Shown: piece by piece, positions 15,185-22,879 of the stretch | How the letters are laid out: each line of letters opens with the position of its first letter | Numbering within the stretch: position 1 is the first letter of the stretch | Source of the DNA: Clostridia bacterium | Lineage (GTDB): Bacteria > Bacillota > Clostridia > Christensenellales > CAG-138 | Length of the DNA: 45,230 nucleotides | Assembly: GCA_030526425.1 (NCBI GenBank) | Contig: JAUNCT010000009.1 | Coordinates: forward strand, 32,748-77,977 | Direction: 5' to 3' | Made by a program: the position numbers and the translations under genes | The notes under the pieces: model-generated | Database searches by the model: none | What the model saw: only the letters and a program-made list of their open reading frames with translations | Told to the model about the DNA's origin: nothing

Positions 15185-15634
15185 ATGCCGCATACCCATC
15201 TCACCGAAGAAGAATTCCTGCGGGATATCGAAAAACATATGGAAAAACGCTTTGCGCCGAGCGGCGCGGTCGGCGCGTTGCTGCCGTTCACACTCATCCG
15301 CTGCAGCGCGAAGGAAGCCTCCCTCGAGGTCGCCTACGTCCCCGAGCCGTGGGTGCGCAACATGAACGGCACGATCCACGGCGGCATCCTCATGACGCTG
15401 TTCGACTCCGCGATGGGCACGCTGGTCAAGTGCTTCACGGGGGAGATGTCCACGCCGACGCTCAACCTGTCGGTCAACTTCTCGAGCCCCGGCTACCTGT
15501 CGAACACGCTGCGGTTCGCGGTGCACATCGAGCACTGCGGCGCGCACTCGGTGCAGCTGCAAGGGCGCTGCTACCCGGAGAACGACCCCGAACGCACCGT
15601 CGCCACGGCGCAGGGCGTGTTCTTCCGTGCCTGA
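15185..15634 (+). CDS. PaaI-type hotdog-fold thioesterase
   Basis: Cytoplasmic acyl-CoA thioesterase, 149 aa, single hotdog fold. The family motif is clear: NMNGTIHGGILMTLFDSAMG (residues 59-78), with His65-Gly66-Gly67 binding the thioester carbonyl and Asp74 on the central helix as likely catalytic acid. The following strand TLNLSVNFSSPG is also typical. The substrate is unknown. The start is preceded by GAAAGGA. The flavoprotein gene follows 48 bases later with no terminator between, so co-transcription is likely. This might couple CoA-thioester release to the reduction of an enoate, but that link is inference. Confidence 0.88.
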   Translation: MPHTHLTEEEFLRDIEKHMEKRFAPSGAVGALLPFTLIRCSAKEASLEVAYVPEPWVRNMNGTIHGGILMTLFDSAMGTLVKCFTGEMSTPTLNLSVNFSSPGYLSNTLRFAVHIEHCGAHSVQLQGRCYPENDPERTVATAQGVFFRA

Positions 15635-15682
15635 AGAATGTTTCCGCGCATGCGGAGCAAAATAGAAAAGGAGAAAATCCGA

Positions 15683-17731
15683 ATGAAGAAGTTTATCGCA
15701 CTCCTTCTGACCCTGTGCATGGTGCTGCCCGGCGCGGCATATGCGGATGCCCCCCTCACCGATGGCGTTTACACCGCCGCGGAAGCGGGCATGATGGGTC
15801 CCGTCCCCGTGGAGGTCACCATCGAGAACGGCACGATCGTCGAACTCATGGTCGACGCATCCAATGAGACCCAGGGCATCGGCACCGAAGCCACGATGCC
15901 CATCATCGACGCCGTGATGGAGCAGGGCACCTGGGATGTCGACGGCGTTGCCGGCGCGACCATCACCTCGAACGCCATCAAGGCGGGCATCAAGCTGTGC
16001 CTCGAGCAGGCGGCAGGCGCCGAAGCGCCCGTGTTCAGCGGCTTCACCGCAGGCACCTACACCGCGACCCAGCAGGGCGCGCGCGGTCCCGTCACGGTCG
16101 AGGTCGTCTTCAGCGCCGACCGGATCGAAAGCGTCACCGTCACCGACCACAAGGAGACCCGCGGCATCGGCTACGCCATCAACGCTGCCCCCGTGGAGAG
16201 CCTGCCCGCCGCCATCGTCGCGGCACAGAGCGTTGCGGTCGATTCCGTGACCGGCGCGACCCTCACGAGCGCCGCCATCAAGAACGCCGTTGCGGACTGC
16301 GTCCGTCAGGCGGGTTCCGATCCCTCCGTCCTCGCGGCGGTCGCACCCGTGACCTATGCGGATGAGACCTACGATGTCGACATCGTGGTCGTCGGCGCGG
16401 GCGCTGCGGGTCTTGCGGCGGCACGCACCGCGCAGGAAGCGGGCGCGAATGTGATCCTGCTCGAAAAGCTGGGCGTCACCGGCGGTTCCACCGCGCGCAG
16501 CGGCGGTAAGATCCTCGGCGCGGGCACCCCGTGGCAGGAGAAGCAGGGCTTCGAAGACACCCCTGAACTGATGACCGAGTACCTGATGAGCTTCGACAAG
16601 GACGGCATCATGGACCGTGAGCTCGTCTCCTTCTTTGCCGAGAATTCCGCGGCGAACATCGAGTGGCTCGTCGAGCGCGGCACCGAGATCCAGGATGTGG
16701 AGCCCATCCACTCCTCCCTCACCCCGTGGCGCGTCCACAACGTCATGGGCGGCGGCGGTATGACCGACGGACACGGCGGCTGGTTCACCGCACCTCTCAC
16801 GAGCCTGTATGAGAAGGAAGGCGGCGTCATCCTGTACAACACCCAAGCGACCGAACTGCTGACCGACGGCAACGGCACCGTAACCGGCGTTCTCGCCGTG
16901 CATCCCGACGGCACGACCGTGACCGTCAACGCCAAGAACGTCATCCTCACCACCGGCGGTTACGCCCACAACGAGGAGATGATCGTCGACCAGTACGGCG
17001 ACTTCATGTACACCAACCTCTACTCCGGCGTGCCGATGACCAACGTCGGCGACGGTCTCATCATGGCGGAAGCCATCGGCGCGAAGAACACGAAGGCGCC
17101 CGGTCTCCAGCTGGTTTACTGCAGCTACGACTGCTATGCCGGCATCAACGAGGAGAGCGGTCTCATCGTGACCGATACCGGTGACCGCGTCGTCAACGAG
17201 TGGACCTACCAGAGCCACGTTGCGAACGCCCTTGCCGACGCGAAGAGCCACTTCGGCTTCTACATCGCGGCGAAGAAGGACGGCTATGCCGTCGAACCCT
17301 ACCCGATGATCCAGTGGGGCGTGACGATGGAGCAGGTGCCGCACGCGGCGACCATCGAAGAGCTTGCGACCCTCATCGGCATGGAGCCCGAAAAGCTCGC
17401 CGCGACCGTTGCCCGTTACAACGAGCTGTGCGCCGCAGGGGAAGACGCGGACTTCGGCAAGCCCGCCGAGTTCATGATCCCCGTTGAGGGCGATGAGTAC
17501 TACGCGTTCCGCATGACCCCCGGCTCTTCCGTCACGTTCGGCGGTCTTTCCATCGACAAGGACGCGCACGTGCTGGATGTGAACGACAAGCCGATCCCCG
17601 GTCTGTACGCCGCGGGTGAGGTCGCGTTCACCGGTCTGTTCGATGCCGAGTACCCCTGCTGCGGTATGGCGATCGGTTCCGCGGTCTGGTTCGGCCGCAC
17701 CGCCGCCGGCAACGCCGTCGCGGGCAAATAA
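15683..17731 (+). CDS. Exported flavoprotein reductase with two FMN-binding domains and an FAD-binding fumarate-reductase-like domain (copy 1)
   Basis: Probable extracytoplasmic terminal reductase for an unsaturated organic acid, of the fumarate/urocanate/cinnamate reductase group. The 682-aa protein has a signal peptide (1-22). Two FMN-binding domains carry covalent-FMN consensus GATITS (91-96) and GATLTS (191-196), which need the flavin transferase ApbE, not encoded here. An FAD_binding_2 domain starts with VVVGAGAAGLAAA (about 235) and ends with GLYAAGEV-AFTGLF. The start is the ATG after AAAGGAG. No haem motif or membrane anchor is present, so electrons would pass through the FMN domains from an unidentified membrane donor. 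The exact substrate cannot be read from sequence. Confidence 0.9.
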   Translation: MKKFIALLLTLCMVLPGAAYADAPLTDGVYTAAEAGMMGPVPVEVTIENGTIVELMVDASNETQGIGTEATMPIIDAVMEQGTWDVDGVAGATITSNAIKAGIKLCLEQAAGAEAPVFSGFTAGTYTATQQGARGPVTVEVVFSADRIESVTVTDHKETRGIGYAINAAPVESLPAAIVAAQSVAVDSVTGATLTSAAIKNAVADCVRQAGSDPSVLAAVAPVTYADETYDVDIVVVGAGAAGLAAARTAQEAGANVILLEKLGVTGGSTARSGGKILGAGTPWQEKQGFEDTPELMTEYLMSFDKDGIMDRELVSFFAENSAANIEWLVERGTEIQDVEPIHSSLTPWRVHNVMGGGGMTDGHGGWFTAPLTSLYEKEGGVILYNTQATELLTDGNGTVTGVLAVHPDGTTVTVNAKNVILTTGGYAHNEEMIVDQYGDFMYTNLYSGVPMTNVGDGLIMAEAIGAKNTKAPGLQLVYCSYDCYAGINEESGLIVTDTGDRVVNEWTYQSHVANALADAKSHFGFYIAAKKDGYAVEPYPMIQWGVTMEQVPHAATIEELATLIGMEPEKLAATVARYNELCAAGEDADFGKPAEFMIPVEGDEYYAFRMTPGSSVTFGGLSIDKDAHVLDVNDKPIPGLYAAGEVAFTGLFDAEYPCCGMAIGSAVWFGRTAAGNAVAGK

Positions 17732-17751
17732 GACTTTCCCCAAAGACCACG

Positions 17752-17785
17752 AAAGGGAAGCTCCCACGGGAGCTTCCCTTTTTTC
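17752..17785 (+). terminator. Terminator of flavoprotein copy 1
   Basis: AAAGGGAAGCTCCC (17752-17765) pairs with GGGAGCTTCCCTTT (17768-17781), then more T. Confidence 0.85.
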
Positions 17786-18024
17786 TTTTGCGGGCGGTGG
17801 CGGAGGAGCCCGACAACGCTTTCTGTCGCTCGCCCTCTTTTTGAAGTACCTTGCCCTCACTTCGCGCAAGACGCGATGCCTGCTGACCGTCGGGTTCGCT
17901 CGCCTCCGTGACCATCGCGTTGTACAAGTCCGACCCCGTCATGCCCGTTGCGTCGATGGTCTTGCGGATCATTCCGAGTCCGTCGTCCGACAGCGGCGCG
18001 TTCGGGTCGCGTTGGTATTCCTCA

Positions 18025-18310
18025 ATCCCGTCGTACGCCGCGTCGGGTTCGATGCCCATGATTTCCTCCGCCGTGATTTCCTGCGGCTTCGGACGTTCCT
18101 TTGTTGCAGGCGTCGTCTGCTTTTTCTCTTCGCCGTTCGCGTAGTCGTACTCGACGTCGGAGTCCGCGTTCATGACATCGTCCGCCGTGATCGGTTGCGG
18201 ATTCTCTTTTTGTACCTCGGGAATCGGATTCTTTTTCAAATCACCCGTCGCGTAGTTGTACGTGTCATCGGGTTCGATGGACATGATTTCTTCTGCGGTG
18301 ATGGGTTTCG
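18025..18310 (-). repeat. Three ITAEEIM-type motif repeats in the polyvalent-protein remnant
   Basis: In the minus-strand frame the motifs ITAEEIMSIEPDD, ITADDVMNADSDV and ITAEEIMGIEPDA occur in series, each followed by an acidic Tyr-containing segment and then a Lys/Pro-rich linker. Confidence 0.6.
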
Positions 18311-20111
18311 GTGCGATTTTGGTGTTGGATTGTTTGTAAACAGAATCGTTTCCACGGTCAAACGCCTTGACATTCAGCGCATTTATGATAATATCGGATA
18401 TATAAAGGCTTCTTGATTTTCTATTTTGAGAATCGTTACCCATGGACACAGTCGTGTTTCTGTGCGAAAGTTTCGTGTTCTCCGAAATAGATTTTTCATC
18501 AAGAGCCTTTTTTGTTATGATTTCATGAATATATAGTCTGTTGTCGTCGTAAACATCACGTACAACCATAACACCCATGAAATATGGTTCATCCGATATT
18601 GTAATAGGCGCGGCAATAACATATCTGTCTGCTTGGTGTTTTCCTTTTGCATCTTCATCAATAACAAAACCGTTTTCGATTACCTGCGGGACTGCGGCAA
18701 ATGAAGAAATCTTAAGTTCTGTTACCCCGTGGTTCAAATCATCCCTAATACTATTCTTTGAAACATAAACTGTTCCAAGCTCTTTGTTTAAATACTTTGC
18801 TCCTTCTCCAAAATGACTGATTACGCGATCACGAAGTGATAATCCGTTTGAAGTTTCCTTTGAAAACTCGTTTCCGGTAAGGTTTGCAACGCTTTCCATC
18901 GAAAGCACGGACATCGCATTGCTTTTCAGCTTTTCCTCGGTAAAAACCTTGTTCCCGTTTGCATCAAGCAAGCCAGTCGTCGAATACCGAATATCGTCTT
19001 TATCGGTATTGAACCGTTCGGACAGAGGGATGACATTGCCGGAATCATCGCGTGTTACCGTATCTGCGGACTTTGCATACGAACTGTCGAATACAACGAT
19101 GGATTTGCCGCCGAATTCATTGTCGTTTTCAACGATGATTCCATCGTATCCTTCTTCCTTCAGCGCATCGGAATATTCTTTTCCGACTCTGTCGAGATAA
19201 TCTTTGTCACCTTCAAAGAACGCATCTTCAAGATCATCCGCATCCGTTCCCGTTCTTTCCAATATGTCATACTTCAAGCTTTCGAGGTCATATACCGACA
19301 TCGGGTTTTCAAACATGAAATATGAGCCAATGGATTTATCGGAGAACATTGCCCCGCGCAAATCATTCGTGTTGAACCAAAACCCGATATGCGATGTTAC
19401 AGCAGTAAGACCGCTGTCCGCATTGCTGTCCGTAACACCTCCGAGTTTCGATCTGTCGAAAACAGTAAAGTCATTATCCATCGCATGATATCCGAACAAA
19501 ACGTCTCCGTTATCATCTGTGTACGCTCCGCTCGAAACAGCCGCCTCTTCCACCATCCGCCGTGCGGTTTCCGTGTCCCCGTTCTCAACAGCCCGCATAT
19601 ACTCCGCGTCCTGCTCGGGCGTGATGTTCGTTGTCGAGAACACCGTCGTCTTCCCGTTCGCGAGCTTCTCTCTGTACGTCTTCTGCAACGTGTAGCTCTG
19701 CGGAGATTGGAACAGCATATACTGTGCCTTGCCGACCGCCTCCGGCGGCGATAAGCCCGAACTTTTCACAAGATCGTCCGCGAGCAATCGCACCATCTGC
19801 TTGTTCGTGTCGTTACGATCCGCGATGAACTGCTCGTTGCTCCGCGCGACGAGCGGTACGGAAATATCGCACGCGTTTGCGAAGTCGATGGCTTTCTGCG
19901 GCAGGTACTCGGCGGGTCGGTTCTTTCCCGCGTACTCCTCGATGAACGTATCGACGATGCCGTACGGGTCTTTGCTCATGTTGTCGTATCCGCCGACCTT
20001 CGCGAATTCCATCAATCCCCGCTTCGCCATGTCCATGTCGAAGTCCGCATTGATGAACTCCTGCGGAGAATCCGCTCGGACGTAAGGACACCGTTCCCCC
20101 TCGTACACGAC

Positions 20112-20145
20112 AAAAGGCGCACCCGGTCGGGGTGCGTCTTTTTTT
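20112..20145. terminator. Bidirectional terminator at the right edge of the remnant
   Basis: A 13-bp stem (20112-20124 with 20130-20142, one G-U pair) with T runs on both sides. It serves the small membrane protein gene on the minus strand. Confidence 0.8.
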
Positions 20146-20172
20146 GCATTTTTGTTTGATTCGCTTTCCCCG

Positions 20173-20397
20173 TCAGATACCGGGGATGAACAGGCGCGTG
20201 CCGAGCCCGAGGCAGCGGAGCCCGAGCGGGATGAGGATCAGCGTGCAGCACAGCGCGAGACCGAGCACCCAGAACACGAGCGCGAGCGGGATCTTGACGA
20301 ACAGCCAAAGCAGCGCCGCGATCAGCGCACCGGTGAGCCGGAAGGCGAGGCTGAGCGCGCCCCCGAGAAACAAAACCAACAAGATCGCAGTGAACAT
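20173..20397 (-). CDS. Small two-helix membrane protein, unknown function
   Basis: I do not recognise a named family. The 74-aa protein is almost entirely hydrophobic: one helix over residues 2-33 broken by a Arg-Leu-Thr-Gly turn near residue 20, then a long second stretch (about 29-58), ending in a short Arg/Leu-rich tail. The start is supported by a perfect AAGGAGGAAGA seven bases before the ATG. A longer upstream frame lacks a binding site. It has its own promoter and terminator, so it is a genuine single-gene unit. Confidence 0.7.
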   Translation of the reverse strand: MFTAILLVLFLGGALSLAFRLTGALIAALLWLFVKIPLALVFWVLGLALCCTLILIPLGLRCLGLGTRLFIPGI

Positions 20398-20459
20398 CGT
20401 TCTTCCTCCTTTTCCGCCCCGCCGTTCGCGGAGCAACTCGTTCCTTGGATCGTGCAACT

Positions 20460-20487
20460 ATTATAGCACCCGTTCCGCAGGTTGCAA
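20460..20487 (-). promoter_or_regulatory. Promoter of the small membrane protein
   Basis: Minus-strand TTGCAA (20482-20487), 16-bp spacer, TATAAT (20460-20465) preceded by TGC, an extended -10. Confidence 0.6.
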
Positions 20488-20548
20488 CAGCGCGCCCGCG
20501 GCGGGATACGCCCCCGTGTTTCCGCAACCGCGGCGGGTTCGGGGCATG

Positions 20549-20579
20549 CAAAACGGCAACGCGGGGAACGCGTTGCCGT
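20549..20579 (-). terminator. Terminator of the Cys/His repeat lipoprotein
   Basis: Perfect 11-bp stem (20553-20563 with 20569-20579), loop GGGAA, four T on the minus strand. Confidence 0.75.
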
Positions 20580-20598
20580 CGGGTTCGGAATGTATCCT

Positions 20599-22578
20599 TT
20601 ATTTGTAGCGGAAGAACAGCACGCCGGTCGTTCCGTTTTCGGTGACCGCCACATTGTCTGCCGCCGCGTCGCAGGGACCCGCGCACATGCCGTCGTAGCC
20701 CCTGGGCACGAGGAAGGAGATCGTCATGCCGCAGCGCTCCTCATAGCCTTCCTTTTCGGGCACGAACACCCAAGCCGAAGGCGTTTCGGTCACGATCACG
20801 CGGCAACCGTCGTAGTCCTTGCCGTGCCAGTTGACGGTGAAGGTGCCCTCGCGGACGCCGTCCTTCGCTTCGCCGAGCACGAAGGTCTCATCGAGCTTCG
20901 CCATATCGTAAGCGTTTTCGATGCAGAAGTCGGTCTTCACGCCGTAGAAGCGCGCGTACTTGTCGCCGAACACGAGGCTGAAGCTCGCCGTGCGCCACTC
21001 GTAACCTTCCTTCGCTTCGAGCCCGCGCTCCGCATCGCCTTCCGTGATATCGTAAGCGACGACGGTCGCAACGCCCTTGGTGCGGTTGCGCTCGGGCTTG
21101 CGCTCGCAATCGGTCTCATACTCATAACCAACGCCGGCTTCCATTTCCGCGCGGATGCCGTAACGTTCGAAGTCGCTCATGACGGGCGTGCCCTGCACTG
21201 CGCCGCAGACGGAGCAGATCTCCGGTTCCTGATAGTTCGCGGCGGTCCAGCTGTGTCCGTTCGCGGGGATGATCTCCTGCGCGACGAGCACCTCGCTGCA
21301 GGTCATGCAGTGCTTGCCTTCGGTGAGACCCGTTTCCGTACAGGTCGGCGCCACCGCTTCATCGATGACCACGGCGTGCCCCGTCGCGGGGACTTCTTCT
21401 TGCTTGGTGAGCACCGTACCGCAGACCGCACAGTGCGCGCCCTCGGTCAAGCCCGTTTCCGTGCAGGTCGGCGCCACCGCTTCGTCCTTCTGTTCGGTGT
21501 GACCCGTTGCCGGGACTTCTTCCTGTTTCGCCAGCACCTCGCCGCAGACCGCGCAGTGCGCGCCCTCGGTCAAGCCCGTTTCCGTGCAGGTCGGCGCCAC
21601 CGCCGCGTCTTTCTCTTCGGTATGACCCATCGCGGGGACGACTTCCTGCGCGACGAGCACTTCACCGCAAACGGAGCAGTGCTTGCCTTCGGTGAGACCC
21701 GTGCCGATGCAGGTCGGCAGTACTTCCACATCGACCGCTTCGGTGTGCCCCGTCGCCGGGATCTCTTCCGCCGCCACGAGGACCTTGCCGCAAACTTCGC
21801 AGTGCACGCCCTCGGTGCTGCCGGGTTCGGTGCAGGTCGCCGCGACCGCCGCGTCCTTCACCTCGGTGTGACCCGTCGCGGGGATCTCCGGCTGCGCGAC
21901 GAGGACCGTTTGGCAGACCGCGCAATGCGCGCCTTCGCCGAGTCCCTTCTCTTCGCAGGTCGGGGCAACGGCTTCGTCCTTCTCTTCGGTGTGCCCCTTC
22001 GCGGGTTCGCCTTCCGCGCCGCAGACCGTGCAGACGGCAGGCTCGGTGCAGGTGGCTTCGGTGAACACATGCCCGGGGGCTTCGCCCTCGGGTTCGCCGC
22101 AAACGGTGCAGCGCGCGGGTTCTGTGCAGGTCGCTTCCCCGCGGATATGCCCTGCGGGCTCGCCTTCGGTCGCGCCGCAGACGGTGCAGGTCTTGGGTTC
22201 GGTACAGGTCGCGTCTTTCCACGCGTGCCCCGTCGCGGGGACGGGTTGCTGTGCAACGATCCACTCGCCGCAGACCGCGCAGCGTTCGCCCTCGGTCAAT
22301 CCGTCATCCGTACAGGTCGGCGCGACGGCGGGGACGCTTTCCGCCGTGTGTCCCGCGGCTTCACCCTCGGTCAGCCCGCAGACGGTGCAGGTCTTGGGTT
22401 CGGTGCAGGTCGCTTCCTTCCAGGTGTGCGCGCCCGTGGGCGAGCCCTTCGTTTTCCCGCACTTGGCACAGGTCGCCGGGGCGCCGCAGGTCGCATCGGT
22501 CCAGTCGTGCCGGCAACAGGCAACCGCCGTCAGGCAGGTGATGAGCACGAGTGCGATGAGCGCGAGTTTCTTCTTCAT
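20599..22578 (-). CDS. Surface lipoprotein with about twelve Cys/His (CxxCG...GH) repeats
   Basis: The 659-aa protein has a signal sequence ending in a lipobox-like TAVAC, so Cys21 is probably lipidated. Residues 24 to about 465 are serial units of two kinds: short ones ([20 protein letters not shown]) and long ones ([19 protein letters not shown] followed by PATGH). I count twelve full units plus one degenerate unit ending GAVQG. Each has one leading Cys, a CxxC pair and a closing His, a pattern that could hold one metal ion. Such repeats occur in surface proteins of gut Clostridia, but their function is not established. The C-terminal 190 residues form a separate domain I do not recognise. 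The start ATG is preceded by AAAGGA at a long spacing. Confidence 0.8.
   Translation of the reverse strand: MKKKLALIALVLITCLTAVACCRHDWTDATCGAPATCAKCGKTKGSPTGAHTWKEATCTEPKTCTVCGLTEGEAAGHTAESVPAVAPTCTDDGLTEGERCAVCGEWIVAQQPVPATGHAWKDATCTEPKTCTVCGATEGEPAGHIRGEATCTEPARCTVCGEPEGEAPGHVFTEATCTEPAVCTVCGAEGEPAKGHTEEKDEAVAPTCEEKGLGEGAHCAVCQTVLVAQPEIPATGHTEVKDAAVAATCTEPGSTEGVHCEVCGKVLVAAEEIPATGHTEAVDVEVLPTCIGTGLTEGKHCSVCGEVLVAQEVVPAMGHTEEKDAAVAPTCTETGLTEGAHCAVCGEVLAKQEEVPATGHTEQKDEAVAPTCTETGLTEGAHCAVCGTVLTKQEEVPATGHAVVIDEAVAPTCTETGLTEGKHCMTCSEVLVAQEIIPANGHSWTAANYQEPEICSVCGAVQGTPVMSDFERYGIRAEMEAGVGYEYETDCERKPERNRTKGVATVVAYDITEGDAERGLEAKEGYEWRTASFSLVFGDKYARFYGVKTDFCIENAYDMAKLDETFVLGEAKDGVREGTFTVNWHGKDYDGCRVIVTETPSAWVFVPEKEGYEERCGMTISFLVPRGYDGMCAGPCDAAADNVAVTENGTTGVLFFRYK
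21160..22510 (-). repeat. Tandem Cys/His repeat array in the coding sequence
   Basis: Twelve to thirteen units of 23-43 codons. The last three long units (21290-21650) are nearly identical in bases, for example the block reading GCGCCCTCGGTCAAGCCCG recurs at 21438 and 21558, which indicates recent unequal duplication. Confidence 0.75.
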
Positions 22579-22691
22579 AGGCGGGGTCCGTCCTTTCGCG
22601 GGGATTCGGTGACAAACAGAAAGCGCCGTGCCGTTGCGGCGGCATGCGCGGTTGGGAAATGTATCGTTGATGTCGTATCGTAATTATATAT

Positions 22692-22721
22692 ATTATGACC
22701 GAATCGGCGTTCCCTTGTCAA
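22692..22721 (-). promoter_or_regulatory. Promoter of the Cys/His repeat lipoprotein
   Basis: Minus-strand consensus TTGACA (22716-22721), 18-bp spacer, CATAAT (22692-22697). Alternative TATAAT at 22683-22688. Confidence 0.6.
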
Positions 22722-22879
22722 TGGCGGAATCGCCTTTGCGGCGCCCGGCAGGGGTGCGGAATCGTGTCTCCGCGGCAAAGGTTTCTTCACAAATTATTCC
22801 CAATTTTCAACCTGTATTTGCGCTATACTTGAAAAGAGAAAAACTCTTCCCAAGTTGCTTTCGAAGGGGGAACAACGAT

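Larger units (their letters stand above)
17628..20108 (-). pseudogene. Remnant of a phage/ICE polyvalent (MuF-associated) protein, truncated at both ends
   Basis: A long frame of low GC unlike its neighbours. Real homology spans roughly 17815-20100. Visible parts, N to C: a helical segment; the linker ITPEQDAEYMRAVENGDTET (common before toxin-like domains in polyvalent proteins); an ADP-ribosyltransferase-like region starting LFGYHAMDNDFTVFD; and a region with HGVTELKISSFAAVPQ and LYIHEIIT resembling BECR/LPD-type nuclease domains of phage polyvalent proteins. Three copies of an ITAEEIM-type motif follow. The N-terminus begins abruptly with a GTG lacking a binding site just after a terminator. 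The C-terminus runs into the flavoprotein terminator and then antisense into its coding region. I infer a decayed mobile-element fragment, although no stop codon interrupts it. Confidence 0.6.

Noticed and set aside
15065..17869. Very long open frame antisense to flavoprotein copy 1 (and the thioesterase)
   Set aside because: High-GC codon use on the plus strand leaves the opposite strand open. The sense frame has signal peptide, binding site and clear domains, while the antisense translation has no recognisable family.
17752..20145. Attachment-site duplication flanking the polyvalent fragment
   Set aside because: Only the six bases CGACAA are shared near both edges, which is expected by chance. 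No integrase or transposase is present.
20482..22683. Long plus-strand frame opposite the Cys/His repeat lipoprotein
   Set aside because: Its apparent repeats only mirror the minus-strand repeats. There is no binding site, and it runs through a terminator and promoter.
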